Source: Gracilibacillus boraciitolerans JCM 21714
GTDB taxonomy: Bacteria > Bacillota > Bacilli > Bacillales > Amphibacillaceae
Assembly: GCF_000521485.1 (NCBI RefSeq)
Contig: NZ_BAVS01000014.1
Location: forward strand, 21,899-85,898
Reading direction: 5' to 3'
DNA length: 64,000 nucleotides
This document shows positions 48,456 through 58,475 of the stretch, in pieces. The notes under the pieces were generated by a model. It was given only the letters and a program-made list of their open reading frames with translations. It was not told the DNA's origin and searched no databases. A program made the translations under genes and the position numbers. Position 1 is the first letter of the stretch; each line of letters opens with the position of its first letter.

Positions 48456-49476
48456 ATGTGGAAAAACCCCCCCGAAATTCAAAAGTTAATGATACTGCTA
48501 GTTTTCATTAGTGCAGCAGCAACCATCCTGGCAGCAGTTCTTTTTTCAGGTCTTACTGCTTTATTTGTATGGATTACTTCTATCTTCCTCATCATTAGCA
48601 GTCTAATTTTCACGAGATGGCGATATAAGGAAATCGAAAAGCTCTCAGAATACTTAAGAAAGATTTCCAGCGGTGATTACGAGCTTGATCTGCGTGATAA
48701 CCATGAGGGAGAACTGAGCATTTTAAAAAGTGACATATATAAGGTGACATTAATGCTTTCCGAGCAACGGTCGCTATTGGAAGAGGACAAACATCAGTTA
48801 ACCAACGCTATTTCAGATATATCCCATCAGCTCAAAACACCCCCTAACCTCCATGATGATGATGGCCGATCTATTAAGCGATAAAAAACTGGAAGAGTCA
48901 AAACGTGTAGAATTCACTCAGAATATTCGTGTTCAATTAGAAAGAATCGACTGGCTGGTTTCCTCTTTATTAAAATTGTCTAAAATTGACGCTGGTACTG
49001 TTAATTTTAAAAGCAACAAAGTACATATTAACGAGGTGATTCAACGTGCGGTTCAACCCGTTCTGATTCCAATGGATATTAAGGAGCAGGCTTTCATTGT
49101 AAGTGGCGAAGACTCCGTGTCATTTACCGGTGATTTTCATTGGACAGCTGAAGCTATGATTAACATCTTAAAGAATTGTGTGGAGCATACACCGGTTAAA
49201 GGGGGGGAAATTTCAATCCATTACGAGGAAAATCCACTTTTTACAAAAATTTGTATCAAGGATAACGGAAAAGGGATCGACAAGGAGGATATTCCCTATA
49301 TATTCCGGCGTTTTTATAAAGGGAAAAATGCAGGAGAAGACAGCGTTGGAATCGGTCTTGCGATGGCATACAGTATCATCACCTCGCAGCACGGAAATAT
49401 CGATGTCAAAAGCGATAAAGGAAATGGAACAGAATTTATCATCAAATTTTACAAAAGGACAGCAAATAGCAACTGA
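48456..49476 (+). CDS. Sensor histidine kinase with short membrane loop, frameshifted
   Basis: Two membrane helices (residues 10-50) with almost no extracellular loop mark an intramembrane-sensing kinase, typical of sensors for cell-envelope antibiotics. A HAMP-like linker follows. The phosphorylation site is S-H-Q-L-K-T-P; the run of five at 48840-48844 shifts the frame there, and a run of four gives L-T-S-M-M-M-M-A-D. The ATPase boxes are N-I-L-K-N-C, D-N-G-K-G-I and V-G-I-G-L-A-M. Tracts at 48467 and 49201 stay in frame. Confidence 0.9.
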
Positions 49477-49536
49477 GTTTAGCAAACCTTCTAAATCAGA
49501 AAGTTATTTCACCCTCTAAGTGAATAAATTATCACT

Positions 49537-49574
49537 TTTCTAGTCACTTTACAGTCATATTAGGCAGATATACT
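49537..49574 (+). promoter_or_regulatory. Tandem 11-base repeat and promoter before the ABC operon
   Basis: TTTCTAGTCAC (49537-49547) and TTTACAGTCAT (49548-49558) are direct repeats with 11-base spacing, the geometry of OmpR/PhoB-type binding sites. They occupy the minus-35 area of a TATACT minus-10 (49569-49574), as an activator site would. The likely ligand is the response regulator encoded just upstream. Confidence 0.6.
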
Positions 49575-49607
49575 AGATTCAATATCGAATATATTGGAGG
49601 TTTTACA

Positions 49608-50294
49608 ATGGATATTTTACAAATAGAAAATCTGTCTAAGATTTATGGTGAAGGAGAAACGGCGGTTAAGGCACTGGATAATATATCTTTCTCTGTGAAA
49701 AAAGGGGGGGAATTCATAGCGATCATTGGACCATCAGGATCCGGGAAATCCACCCTGCTTCATCTGCTAGGCGGTGTTGATCGTCCATCAAGTGGCAAGA
49801 TTCTAATTGATAACACGGATATTTATGAGTTAAACGAGACACAACTGGCGATTTTCAGAAGAAGGCAGATTGGGCTGATTTATCAGTTCTATAATCTTAT
49901 TCCAATTTTGACAGTAGAAGAAAATATCACATTACCGATGCTATTAGATCAACACAGAGTTGATAAGAAGCAATTTAAAGATATTGTTTCTATACTCGGT
50001 CTCAACGATCGATTGAATCACCTGCCAAATCAGCTTTCCGGTGGTCAGCAGCAGCGTGTGTCCATTGGCAGGGCCTTGATCAGTAATCCTGCTATCATAC
50101 TGGCAGATGAGCCGACAGGCAACCTTGACAGTAAGAATAGCGGCGAGATTATTGAACTGTTAAAAATGTTCAACAAAACCTATAACCAAACGCTGATCGT
50201 CATTACCCATGATGAGCGGATTGCCTTACAAGCTGATCGTGTGATCGAAGTTAATGATGGCAGGATTAGTAAGGACGAGGTGATTCGTCCATGA
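49608..50294 (+). CDS. ABC transporter ATP-binding protein (peptide-antibiotic/MacB type)
   Basis: A 228-residue ATPase of the LolD/MacB/BceA branch. Walker A is G-P-S-G-S-G-K-S-T, the signature is L-S-G-G-Q-Q-Q-R and Walker B is I-I-L-A-D-E-P-T. The G7 tract 49704-49710 gives K-K-G-G-E-F where the family has K-K-G-E-F. TTGGAGG precedes ATG. The stop overlaps the permease start by four bases (ATGA). With the two-component genes it suggests bacitracin- or bacteriocin-like detoxification. Confidence 0.93.
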   Translation: MDILQIENLSKIYGEGETAVKALDNISFSVKKGGEFIAIIGPSGSGKSTLLHLLGGVDRPSSGKILIDNTDIYELNETQLAIFRRRQIGLIYQFYNLIPILTVEENITLPMLLDQHRVDKKQFKDIVSILGLNDRLNHLPNQLSGGQQQRVSIGRALISNPAIILADEPTGNLDSKNSGEIIELLKMFNKTYNQTLIVITHDERIALQADRVIEVNDGRISKDEVIRP

Positions 50295-52867
50295 ACATCA
50301 TCAATAAACTGACGATACGGCATATGAAGAAAAATAAGCGAAGAACTTTAGTTACTATCATCGGTGTTATTATTTCTGTTGCGATGCTTACCGCTGTTGC
50401 AACATTAGCTGTATCGTTTCTCGACTTAATGAAAAGACAAACCATCGCAATGGATGGGGAATGGCATGTGCAATACAAAAATGTCAACCTTAATCAATTG
50501 GAAGCTATTGCTAAAGATAAAAACACCGATAAGTTGATTCTTTCCAATGACCTGGGTTATTCAAAATTAGAAGGTGCGGATAAAGAAAACAAACCTTTCT
50601 TATTCATCAAAGAATACAATCAGCAGGGATTCAAGCAATTTCCAATTGTATTGAGCAAAGGTCGTTTTCCTGCTGCGGAAAATGAAGTGCTCCTGCCAGA
50701 ACACTTAGCAAAAGATACAGGTATTCAGTATAAGATTGGTGACCAAATAACCCTGAAGATAGGAAATCGTTATATCGAAGGCTCACCCGACGCTTTAGGA
50801 CAGAATGATCCACTTCAAAGAGAGGAAGATGGTGTTTCTGAAGAACTGCGACTCGAGTCCACAGAGACCTTTACGGTCGTTGGCATTATGAAGCGACCAT
50901 CCTGGGAACCGATGTGGTCACCTGGTTATACCATAATCAGCTATATTGACAAGAATTTATTAGACTCCTCGGACACTGTCAACGCTGTGGTAACCGTCAA
51001 GGACGTAAAAATATCACTATTGAAAAGCGCACATAATTTAGCAGATGATCATAATATTGAAATGGTAACCTTTAACAAAGAATTATTACGATACTATGGA
51101 GTGACCACTAATATCAACTTGTTTTTTACATTTTTCTCACTTACAGGCATTATAGTGGCTGTCATCATCATTGGCTCTGTCTCGTTAATATATAATGCAT
51201 TTGCTATCAGCGTTTCTGAACGATCGCGTCACTTAGGGATGCTTTCCAGTGTTGGAGCAACTAAAAAACAAAAACGTAATTCTGTCTTCTTTGAAGGTGC
51301 AGTCATTGGACTAATCAGTGTTCCGACTGGTGTCATCTCCGGTATTGCTGGTATTGGTGTGACCTTTCTGATTCTTAACTCCTTTATCAAAGATGCATTA
51401 GGTACGACTGAAAAGCTTCAGGTTGTCATTACACCGCTATCTATTCTAGTATCGTGTATCATTTCCATCGTGACGATTTTCATTTCTACTTATATTCCAG
51501 CACGAAAGGCATCGAGGATCTCAGCGATAGATGCCATCCGTCAAACACAGGACATTAAGTTATCCCGAAAGAAAGTAAAAACGTCAAAAATAGTGCGTAA
51601 ACTTTTTGGATTGGAAGCTGAAATTGGTCTGAAAAATATGAAAAGGAACAGAAAGAGGTACTACGCAACATTATTTTCTCTTATCATCAGTATCATTCTC
51701 TTTTTATCTGTCTCGTTTTTTACAGAAATTATTGAAAGATCTGCTAAAATATCACAAGCAGGAGTTAATTATGATATTGCCGTCAACGGTGACATAAAGG
51801 AGTTAGAGCGATTAACTGACACGGATCAAGTTACTAGTTACAGTATTCAAAAGAGACTACAGGTCACATCCCTGATAGAAGAGACAAAACTTCCCGAGGA
51901 GCTTAAAGATCTGATCAACAAAGATAACATCGAACTTGAAAACGGAAAATATCAATACTACGTAAACTTATACGGCATGGACAACACCAGCTTTCAAACT
52001 TATGCCAACAAAGCAGGAGTTGATGGCGATAATTATATAAATACCGAGGAACCAACCGCTATCATCATCGAGCACATATCTTATAAGGATATTGAATCTT
52101 CCAAATTTATAGAAACGGTTTCCCTTCATACCGATCCAGGAGAAAAACTGTCACTGCTTTACACAAACTATGCAACAAATAAAACCGTTTCTTTATTGGA
52201 TATCACTATTGGTTCGTTAACAGACGAAGTACCCATGGGCATCTATGCTTCAGGTTTAGGAGGAATTGACGTAATTGTTCCTTTGGATATCTTTAACAGT
52301 GTCGTCGATAATACTGAAGCTGTTAATGAAGTGGACGCCAACTTGTATTTGAATAGTACTGATCCAATAAAAACTCAGGAAATACTTGAAAAGGCGCTAC
52401 CTTCTTCAATGTCTATCTATAATATTTATCAAGAGCAACAACGTGAAAAACAGCTTATTTTGTTCATGTCTGTCTTTACCTATGGATTTATTGCGTTAAT
52501 TTCATTGATCTCGATTGCCAATATCTTCAATACGATATCAACCAGTATCACATTAAGAAAGCGCGAATTTGCTATGCTGAAATCGGTAGGGATGACACCT
52601 AAAGGGTTTAACAAGATGATCCACTACGAAAGCATATTCTACGGATTAAATTCTCTGATTATTGGCCTGCCAATCAGTTTCTCCATCATGTACCTGCTTT
52701 ATTTGGCCATGAGAGAAACGTTCGAATATGGATTCACGATGCCCTGGCTGGATATCTTCTTTGTCATCATTGCAATATTCATCATCGTCAGTTCCGCGAT
52801 GCTCTATTCGGTTTCGAAGATCAGGAAGGAAAACATTATTGAAGGATTGAAGCAGGAGAATATTTAA
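50291..52867 (+). CDS. FtsX-like ABC transporter permease
   Basis: An 858-residue permease with two FtsX domains. A helix near residues 20-45 is followed by a large external domain, three helices at about 275-400, another helix near 465, a second external domain, and three helices at about 730-845. The A-R-K-A-S-R-I-S-A-I-D-A-I-R loop after the first block is typical. It is larger than BceB proteins (about 650) and nearer to two-domain MacB-like permeases. It pairs with the ATPase encoded four bases upstream. No frame breaks. Confidence 0.9.
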   Translation: MNIINKLTIRHMKKNKRRTLVTIIGVIISVAMLTAVATLAVSFLDLMKRQTIAMDGEWHVQYKNVNLNQLEAIAKDKNTDKLILSNDLGYSKLEGADKENKPFLFIKEYNQQGFKQFPIVLSKGRFPAAENEVLLPEHLAKDTGIQYKIGDQITLKIGNRYIEGSPDALGQNDPLQREEDGVSEELRLESTETFTVVGIMKRPSWEPMWSPGYTIISYIDKNLLDSSDTVNAVVTVKDVKISLLKSAHNLADDHNIEMVTFNKELLRYYGVTTNINLFFTFFSLTGIIVAVIIIGSVSLIYNAFAISVSERSRHLGMLSSVGATKKQKRNSVFFEGAVIGLISVPTGVISGIAGIGVTFLILNSFIKDALGTTEKLQVVITPLSILVSCIISIVTIFISTYIPARKASRISAIDAIRQTQDIKLSRKKVKTSKIVRKLFGLEAEIGLKNMKRNRKRYYATLFSLIISIILFLSVSFFTEIIERSAKISQAGVNYDIAVNGDIKELERLTDTDQVTSYSIQKRLQVTSLIEETKLPEELKDLINKDNIELENGKYQYYVNLYGMDNTSFQTYANKAGVDGDNYINTEEPTAIIIEHISYKDIESSKFIETVSLHTDPGEKLSLLYTNYATNKTVSLLDITIGSLTDEVPMGIYASGLGGIDVIVPLDIFNSVVDNTEAVNEVDANLYLNSTDPIKTQEILEKALPSSMSIYNIYQEQQREKQLILFMSVFTYGFIALISLISIANIFNTISTSITLRKREFAMLKSVGMTPKGFNKMIHYESIFYGLNSLIIGLPISFSIMYLLYLAMRETFEYGFTMPWLDIFFVIIAIFIIVSSAMLYSVSKIRKENIIEGLKQENI

Positions 52868-52922
52868 CATATATGGTTTGCACAGATAATGGCAAGGGTT
52901 ATATAACTTTTTAACTTATAAC

Positions 52923-52962
52923 AAAAAGACTGATACGCATTTTTATGCGTTCAGTCTTTTTT
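52923..52962 (+). terminator. Terminator of the ABC operon
   Basis: A 17-bp stem with one mismatch (52923-52940 with 52945-52961) ends in T6. It also precedes the convergent thioredoxin-like gene's end. Confidence 0.85.
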
Positions 52963-52967
52963 GTTTC

Positions 52968-53453
52968 CTATTCATTACCTAATACTTCCGTACCGAAGAA
53001 GCTTTCGAAATTGTCCTGTGGTTGTTCTCCCACAATCCTTGCAGATTCTTTTCCATCCTCAAAGTGAACAATGGTCGGTGTTGCTTCAATATTGTATACA
53101 TTCCATTGTTCTTCAAATTCTAATAAATTCATTTTCACTAAATCGACACCATATTCTTCCGCGACTGGAACAACCTCTGGTGTTGTCCTTTGACAATGTA
53201 CACATGTTGGGCTATAAAAATAAACGGTGACGTCTTCTCCGTTTGCCAATTTATTTGCTAAATCCTCGGGTAATATCTGATTTTGATAAATCTCTTCATC
53301 TAATTGATCGATGGTAGCCTGGTCCAGTTCACTTTTGCCATAGGGGGGGTTATCAACACCATCTAATTGCTTAGAATTCTGATAATTGACGATAGCGATT
53401 AGTCCTCCGAATATTATTACGAGCACTAGTATAAATATAATCATTTTTTTCAT
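52968..53453 (-). CDS. Membrane-anchored thioredoxin-like protein
   Basis: About 161 residues: an N-terminal anchor (residues 4-22), then a thioredoxin fold with active site C-V-H-C and cis-Pro in E-A-T-P-T-I. It is one base after bdbC, so the two likely form an extracytoplasmic disulfide-forming pair. The C7 tract 53343-53349 gives D-N-P-P-Y-G. GAGGAGAG precedes the ATG at 53453, which I prefer to an upstream start. BdbD-like by context, though not a typical DsbA fold. Confidence 0.82.
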   Translation of the reverse strand: MKKMIIFILVLVIIFGGLIAIVNYQNSKQLDGVDNPPYGKSELDQATIDQLDEEIYQNQILPEDLANKLANGEDVTVYFYSPTCVHCQRTTPEVVPVAEEYGVDLVKMNLLEFEEQWNVYNIEATPTIVHFEDGKESARIVGEQPQDNFESFFGTEVLGNE

Positions 53454-53454
53454 A

Positions 53455-53877
53455 TTAAACTCTCCTCTGCTGAACAATTAAATAAAGATGAAGGCTGAAA
53501 ATAACAAGAAAAGCAATCAATGCCTGAAACGGAATAGTAATAAAACCCAAAAAATCTACATACGTCGTGTTGCAGGGTATTACTCCACAACTATCGCCAC
53601 TACTTTGTAAGCTGGGAACTTTTTGAATTAGGTAATGATACGAGGAAACTAAAATTCCTATTCCGCTTAAAATGAGTCCAGGAAATCCAAAACGTATGTC
53701 TTTTTTATATAATGCATACCCATATATGACAACAAGCGGGTACATTAAGATCCGTTGATACCAGCATAATTCACATGGTATGTATCTCATGATTTCTGAG
53801 TAAAATAAACTCCCCATCATCGCAACCAAGCTCTGGGCCCAAATGATAAAAAATACCGTTTCTCTTTTCTTGTCCAT
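53455..53877 (-). CDS. bdbC: Disulfide oxidoreductase BdbC (DsbB family)
   Basis: A four-helix membrane quinone reductase of 140 residues that reoxidises its thiol partner. The first Cys pair is C-E-L-C-W-Y-Q-R and the second pair lies in D-S-C-G-V-I-P-C-N. GGAGAGAGGGA precedes the ATG at 53877; an ATG 33 codons earlier is not credible. It is coupled to the thioredoxin-like gene. Confidence 0.9.
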   Translation of the reverse strand: MDKKRETVFFIIWAQSLVAMMGSLFYSEIMRYIPCELCWYQRILMYPLVVIYGYALYKKDIRFGFPGLILSGIGILVSSYHYLIQKVPSLQSSGDSCGVIPCNTTYVDFLGFITIPFQALIAFLVIFSLHLYLIVQQRRV

Positions 53878-53940
53878 ATTATCCCTCTCTCCTCTCCCAT
53901 TTATTATACATTGACTACTTATAAAAACAAATGAATGATT

Positions 53941-53972
53941 TGTGAAAAAAAGAAGCAGTTTTAAAAACTGCT
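53941..53972 (-). terminator. Terminator of the thi operon
   Basis: On the reverse strand an 11-bp stem (GAAGCAGTTTT/AAAACTGCTTC) is followed by T7. It directly follows the thiF stop. Confidence 0.88.
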
Positions 53973-54998
53973 TCAACCTACAAATCGATAGTATAATTTT
54001 TTGGCTTCCTGGGGATTTTTTGTTCCATGTATTAATGTACGACCATCCTTAAAAACTACGATTCTAAACGGATCGATTTCAAAAGATACAAGATAAGGAT
54101 TGCTGAAGAAATTAGTTAGATTTAAATCTTTTAAGTGTTCTTTAAATTGAATAAAATGAAAGTTTTTTTGAGTACCTGCTCTTATTTGAACGGTATTGCG
54201 GCCACATAAAACAGCCGTTTTGACTTGTGCTTGATATTCCAAATTAGGATACTTAGCTTGAGAACAGGATGGACAGTTTTCATCTTTCAATGTCGCTACC
54301 TTCAATTCCATTTGTTGATTTTTCCATAAATCAAAAGCTATCAATTTACCAGATAAGGCATCCTGGTTATCCGTCAACAGCTTGATTACCTCTGTTACTT
54401 GATGGGCAACCACCATTTGTACTGCTGGACTTATTATACCGACTGTATCACAGGTAGCACCATCATTTGGAATATGATCCATCAAACATTGCAAACATGG
54501 TGTCTCATCCGGTAACACCGTAAAGGTCACACCATAACTCGCCACACAGGCACCATAAACCCAAGGCTTACGATATTTTTGACAAATATCATTAATAATC
54601 AGTCTTGTATCGAAATTGTCCGTTGCATCGATAATAACATCTACTTCTTCTGCAATTGAATCTAATTCTTCCACTCCAACGTCGATAACTTTCGCTTCAA
54701 TTATTGTATGACTATTAATCGCCTGTAATCTATTTTTGGCAGCTATTACTTTTGGTGTTTGGTTTTTGACATCTTCCTCAGAAAATAACTGTTGACGTTG
54801 CAGGTTGCTTTCTTCTACGTAATCCCGATCCATTAGGGTGATCTTGCCTACACCTGCTCTTACAAGCATTTCCGAACTACTGGAACCAAGAGCGCCTACT
54901 CCAATAATCAATACGTGGCTTTCTTGTATACTCCTCTGACCTGCTTCCCCAATGGGTTCGAACAACATCTGTCTGTGATAACGATTATCCGACAACAC
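53973..54998 (-). CDS. thiF: Sulfur-carrier adenylyltransferase ThiF
   Basis: Adenylates the C-terminal Gly of ThiS for thiazole synthesis. The nucleotide motif is G-V-G-A-L-G near residue 34. The Cys pairs C-L-Q-C and C-P-S-C bind zinc. A C-terminal extension of about 90 residues follows the core, giving 341 residues. The GTG start overlaps the thiG end by 14 bases. MoeB is the alternative, but the operon supports ThiF. Confidence 0.9.
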   Translation of the reverse strand: MLSDNRYHRQMLFEPIGEAGQRSIQESHVLIIGVGALGSSSSEMLVRAGVGKITLMDRDYVEESNLQRQQLFSEEDVKNQTPKVIAAKNRLQAINSHTIIEAKVIDVGVEELDSIAEEVDVIIDATDNFDTRLIINDICQKYRKPWVYGACVASYGVTFTVLPDETPCLQCLMDHIPNDGATCDTVGIISPAVQMVVAHQVTEVIKLLTDNQDALSGKLIAFDLWKNQQMELKVATLKDENCPSCSQAKYPNLEYQAQVKTAVLCGRNTVQIRAGTQKNFHFIQFKEHLKDLNLTNFFSNPYLVSFEIDPFRIVVFKDGRTLIHGTKNPQEAKKLYYRFVG

Positions 54999-55756
54999 TT
55001 ATTCCATCCTTTGGACTACTCGGTACCGCATATGTTTTTTTATCGATTCTTCCTGCTAAATAACCTAATCGGCCAGCTTCAATAGCTAGCTTCATCGCTT
55101 CTGCCATCTGGACTGGATCTTTTGCTCCAGATACCGCTGTGTTTAATAATACACCATCCGCCCCCCAGCTCCATCGCATATGCAGCGTCTTTCGGAGAAC
55201 CAATCCCTGCATCAACAATAACAGGCACTTGCGCTTGTTCAATAATAAATTTCAGGTTTAGTGGGTTAATAATTCCCTGACCGGATCCTATCGGAGAAGC
55301 GCCTGGCATAATGGCATGTGCACCTAATTCTTCTAATTTTCTTGCAAGCACCACATCATCTGATGTATACGGCAAAACGGTAAAGCCTTCTGCTAATAAT
55401 ATTTCTGTTGCTTTTAAAGTTTCGACTGGATCAGGCAACAGTGTTTTAGAACAACCAATTATCTCTACCTTTACCATGTCACAAAGACCTGAGGCATGCG
55501 CTAACTTAGCAATTCTAACAGCTTCCTCTGCATTTTTAGCTCCTGCTGTATTCGGTAAAAAGTGATATTTATTTAGATCTATTTTTTCTAAAAAGTCGGG
55601 TTGTTCTGCATCGAAAATATTCATACGTCTTACGGCAAACGTAAGCACTTCCGTTCCCGAGCGATCTACCGCTTTTTTCTGGATATCATAATTTGGATAT
55701 TTTCCAGTGCCTAAAAATAAACGTGATTGAAATTTTTTATCCCCTATCGTTAACAT
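54985..55756 (-). CDS. thiG: Thiazole synthase ThiG, frameshifted
   Basis: Forms the thiazole ring from deoxyxylulose phosphate, dehydroglycine and ThiS-bound sulfur. The start [19 protein letters not shown] is typical. The frame breaks at C6 55161-55166; five instead of six restores [13 protein letters not shown]. Corrected length is about 256 codons. Coupled to thiS upstream and thiF downstream by overlap. Confidence 0.92.
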
Positions 55757-55759
55757 GAT

Positions 55760-55963
55760 TCATCCTCCTCCAACAAAATGGACAATTTCAAATTGGTCAC
55801 CGTCTGATACCTGTGACTCTCTGTGCTGATCTTTTTTCAAAATTATATGATTATGTTCGATAATGAGAGATTTCTTCTCTAAATTTAAATGGTGCAACAA
55901 CTCCTCCACTGTTTGTATTGGTTGTTTCAGCTGCACACCTTCCCCATTCACCCTAATTTTCAT
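55760..55963 (-). CDS. thiS: Sulfur carrier protein ThiS
   Basis: A 67-residue ubiquitin-like carrier. It ends F-V-G-G-G, one Gly more than the usual Gly-Gly tail; the codons are GGA-GGA-GGA, so the homopolymer problem is not the cause. It sits between thiO and thiG. Confidence 0.9.
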   Translation of the reverse strand: MKIRVNGEGVQLKQPIQTVEELLHHLNLEKKSLIIEHNHIILKKDQHRESQVSDGDQFEIVHFVGGG

Positions 55964-55974
55964 ACTTATCGCTC

Positions 55975-57096
55975 CTAACCAGAAATTTGATAGGTTCTGC
56001 TTAACGAAAATGCTTCCACATAATTAGGCTCAACTGTTTTTCCTTCAATAAGATCTGCCATAAATATGGACGTATTTGGTGCTAATAAAATACCATTGCG
56101 ATAATGACCTGTAGCGATAAAAAGTCCAGATATGGCTGACGATTCTCCTAAATATGGATAACCATCACCGGATAATGGTCTTACTCCCGCCCATATCTTT
56201 TCTATTGAAGCCTCGCTTATGTTAGGTAATACCTTCTTCGCACTGTTCAGTAAATATAATATACTTTCTACATTCACTTGCTTGTCGGACTGATACGGCT
56301 TGGAAGTTGCCCCCCCAATAATGATTCTGTTTCCCTGCTTAGGAACGAGGTAGCACGATTCGGTAAATATAGTCGATTGAATCAGTGGTTTTTCAGTTAT
56401 AACCGAGATACATTCTCCTTTTACAGGTATTACTTTTAAAGATGGTAGGTATTTTTCAAAGGCTGAACACCTAAATCCACAAGCTATAATCACTTGCTCC
56501 GCATTGAAACATTGATTACTGGTTTTAACTCCCATTACTTTATTGTTCATTATCACTAATTGCTGTACTTCAGTTTGTTCGATTATTTTAGCACCATAGT
56601 GTTCCGCAGCCTTTGCGAATGCCTTGGTTAAGTGTGGTGCAGATACTTGTCCTTCATTCGGACACTCAAGCGCCTGATAGAAGTCCTTCGCAATTTCCTT
56701 TTCACCCATCTCCTGTGGCGACACGATATGCGCTTCCACTCCATTTTGATGTTGAAATACTTGAATAGCCTTTAATTGATCTTTTTCTTCTTCCCGGTAG
56801 ATAAGCTTGAAGGCTCCTTTTTCCTCGAATTGAATATCTATACCACTTTCACTGTATAAATCGATCGCCAATTTCGGATACAGGGAACGGCTTTCTTTTG
56901 CAAATTGAAACATTGGCGAATCTTCTTTGAACTCCACCTGGACACCTAACATTCCAGCTGCAGCACTGGAAGCTTCGGCACCAATTTCCTTTGCCTCCAG
57001 CAATAATACTTGATACCCTCTTTTGCTTAATTGATAGGCAATAGAGACCCCGATTATGCCGCCACCTACAATGATTTGATCAAATTGATTAGACAA
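55975..57096 (-). CDS. thiO: Glycine oxidase ThiO
   Basis: An FAD enzyme that oxidises glycine to the imine used by ThiG. The dinucleotide motif is I-I-V-G-G-G-I-I-G-V-S near residue 10. The C-terminus contains G-H-Y-R-N-G-I-L-L-A-P. I choose a TTG start at 57096, six bases after GGAGGG; an ATG 11 codons earlier lies inside tenI without a site. The C7 tract 56310-56316 gives I-I-G-G-A-T where relatives have one Gly. About 373 residues. Confidence 0.9.
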   Translation of the reverse strand: MSNQFDQIIVGGGIIGVSIAYQLSKRGYQVLLLEAKEIGAEASSAAAGMLGVQVEFKEDSPMFQFAKESRSLYPKLAIDLYSESGIDIQFEEKGAFKLIYREEEKDQLKAIQVFQHQNGVEAHIVSPQEMGEKEIAKDFYQALECPNEGQVSAPHLTKAFAKAAEHYGAKIIEQTEVQQLVIMNNKVMGVKTSNQCFNAEQVIIACGFRCSAFEKYLPSLKVIPVKGECISVITEKPLIQSTIFTESCYLVPKQGNRIIIGGATSKPYQSDKQVNVESILYLLNSAKKVLPNISEASIEKIWAGVRPLSGDGYPYLGESSAISGLFIATGHYRNGILLAPNTSIFMADLIEGKTVEPNYVEAFSLSRTYQISG

Positions 57097-57709
57097 CTCC
57101 TCCCTCCTTCCAATCATTGAACACATCACGGTAGCTTTTTAAAGCTTCCGACGAATCTTTCGCATTCCAAATACCTGACATGATCGCAATCCCACTAGCT
57201 CCCGCCTCTAATACAGCTCGAGTCCTTTGGGGGGGTGTGATTCCACCGATTGCAATTGTCGGAAGCGAGACGGATTGTGTGATCTTCTGTAAGGAATTAA
57301 GACCTCGGGAGGGTAAGCCTATCTTAGATAAACTAGCGAAAACATGGCCAAAGATAAGAAAGGTTGCTCCTTCTTTTTCCGCTTGAATCGCTTCTTCTAA
57401 TGAATGTACGGATTTTCCAATAGTAAGCTTGGGAAATGAATTTTTGACAGCTTTGACGGATAAACTATGATAAGCAAGTTGAACACCATGGCAATGATTC
57501 AAAACAGCAAGGTCGACTCTATCATTAATAATTAGTTTCTTCTTCGACACTTCATTTTCTTTCAAAAAAGACAGGATCGATTGTAATTCTTGAGCAGTTT
57601 TGTTTTTTTCGCGAATATGAATATAATCTAGCTCTGATTGCAAGAAAGGTATCTTTTTCAACTCTTCTGTCGTCAATCTTCCATTGGTAATAAGATGTAT
57701 TCCTTCCAT
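57089..57709 (-). CDS. tenI: Thiazole tautomerase TenI
   Basis: A ThiE-like barrel of 206 residues. It converts the thiazole product of ThiG into its aromatic tautomer. I-G-G-I-T-P and A-G-A-S-G-I-A-I-M-S are typical. The G7 tract 57229-57235 gives T-P-P-Q, one Pro too many. First gene after the TPP riboswitch; AAGGAGAGA precedes ATG. ThiE is the alternative, but the tenI-thiO order matches B. subtilis. Confidence 0.88.
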   Translation of the reverse strand: MEGIHLITNGRLTTEELKKIPFLQSELDYIHIREKNKTAQELQSILSFLKENEVSKKKLIINDRVDLAVLNHCHGVQLAYHSLSVKAVKNSFPKLTIGKSVHSLEEAIQAEKEGATFLIFGHVFASLSKIGLPSRGLNSLQKITQSVSLPTIAIGGITPPQRTRAVLEAGASGIAIMSGIWNAKDSSEALKSYRDVFNDWKEGGVV

Positions 57710-57741
57710 TCCATCTATCTCTCCTTACATTTTAAGGGAAG

Positions 57742-57778
57742 CAAAAATGCCACTCATCCAACATGGACAAGTGGCATT
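57742..57778 (-). terminator. Riboswitch-controlled terminator
   Basis: AATGCCACT (57746-57754) pairs with AGTGGCATT (57770-57778), followed on the reverse strand by T5. It lies between the TPP aptamer and tenI. Confidence 0.85.
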
Positions 57779-57807
57779 GATAAAAAGCAAGATAATTCGC
57801 CTTCACA

Positions 57808-57893
57808 CCACTTCCCTCCGCTAGTATTAACCAGTTCAGGTTCAAAGGGTCCGAATGATTCGTCTCAGCTATTTAAAGCTCCCCTAGTGTTCT
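57808..57893 (-). ncRNA. TPP riboswitch (THI element)
   Basis: Reverse-strand reading gives ACTAGGGGAGC, GCTGAGA, then CCCTTTGAACCTGA, then ACTGGTTAATACTAGCGGAGGGAAGTGG in two parts, all hallmarks of the thiamine pyrophosphate aptamer. P1 pairs CACTAG with CTAGT. A terminator follows, so TPP binding should stop transcription of tenI-thiO-thiS-thiG-thiF. Confidence 0.97.
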
Positions 57894-58031
57894 ATCATAT
57901 TTAGTTTACAGGAAAAGAATAACATACTATCAGGAACTAGCCAATAGTAAAAAAAAATATTTTAATGTTTATTTTTTATGAATAAGGGTAGACATATAAT
58001 GGAAACACTATACCGAAAGGATGTTGTAGAA

Positions 58032-58475
58032 ATGGCACAAGATCAAAAAAAATTACAAGAATTACTTGATGGATTAAACGTTGACTTAGCTAATGAATAT
58101 GCAGCAACAATCATGTATACGTATAATGCATCGGTTGTTTCTGGTTTATATCGCTCTCTTTTAAAACCCTTCTTTGAAGATGAAATAACCGATGAAATCG
58201 GACATGCATTATATCTATCCGATAAAATTAAAACATTAGGTGGCACACCAACCACGACACCAGCGAAAGTAGAACAATTAACAGATGTAAAAGAAATGTT
58301 ACAGACATCATTTAAAGCTGAAAAAGAAACGATTGATCGCTACGAAACAAGAAAACAACAAGCAGCTGAATTAGGACTTACCGAACTTGTTGTTCAGCTT
58401 GAAGATATGATAGCAGATGAAACGAAACATAAAGAAGAATTACAACGATTATTGACAGACGATAGCTTTCAATAA
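58032..58475 (+). CDS. Ferritin-like di-iron protein
   Basis: A 147-residue four-helix protein. Metal ligands fit the ferritin pattern: N-E-Y-A-A-T, D-E-I-G-H-A, E-K-E-T-I and A-D-E-T-K-H. It may store iron or protect DNA (bacterioferritin/Dps-like). A TATAAT at 57994-57999 lies after an earlier in-frame ATG (57978), so I choose the ATG at 58032, preceded by AAAGGATG. Confidence 0.82.
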   Translation: MAQDQKKLQELLDGLNVDLANEYAATIMYTYNASVVSGLYRSLLKPFFEDEITDEIGHALYLSDKIKTLGGTPTTTPAKVEQLTDVKEMLQTSFKAEKETIDRYETRKQQAAELGLTELVVQLEDMIADETKHKEELQRLLTDDSFQ

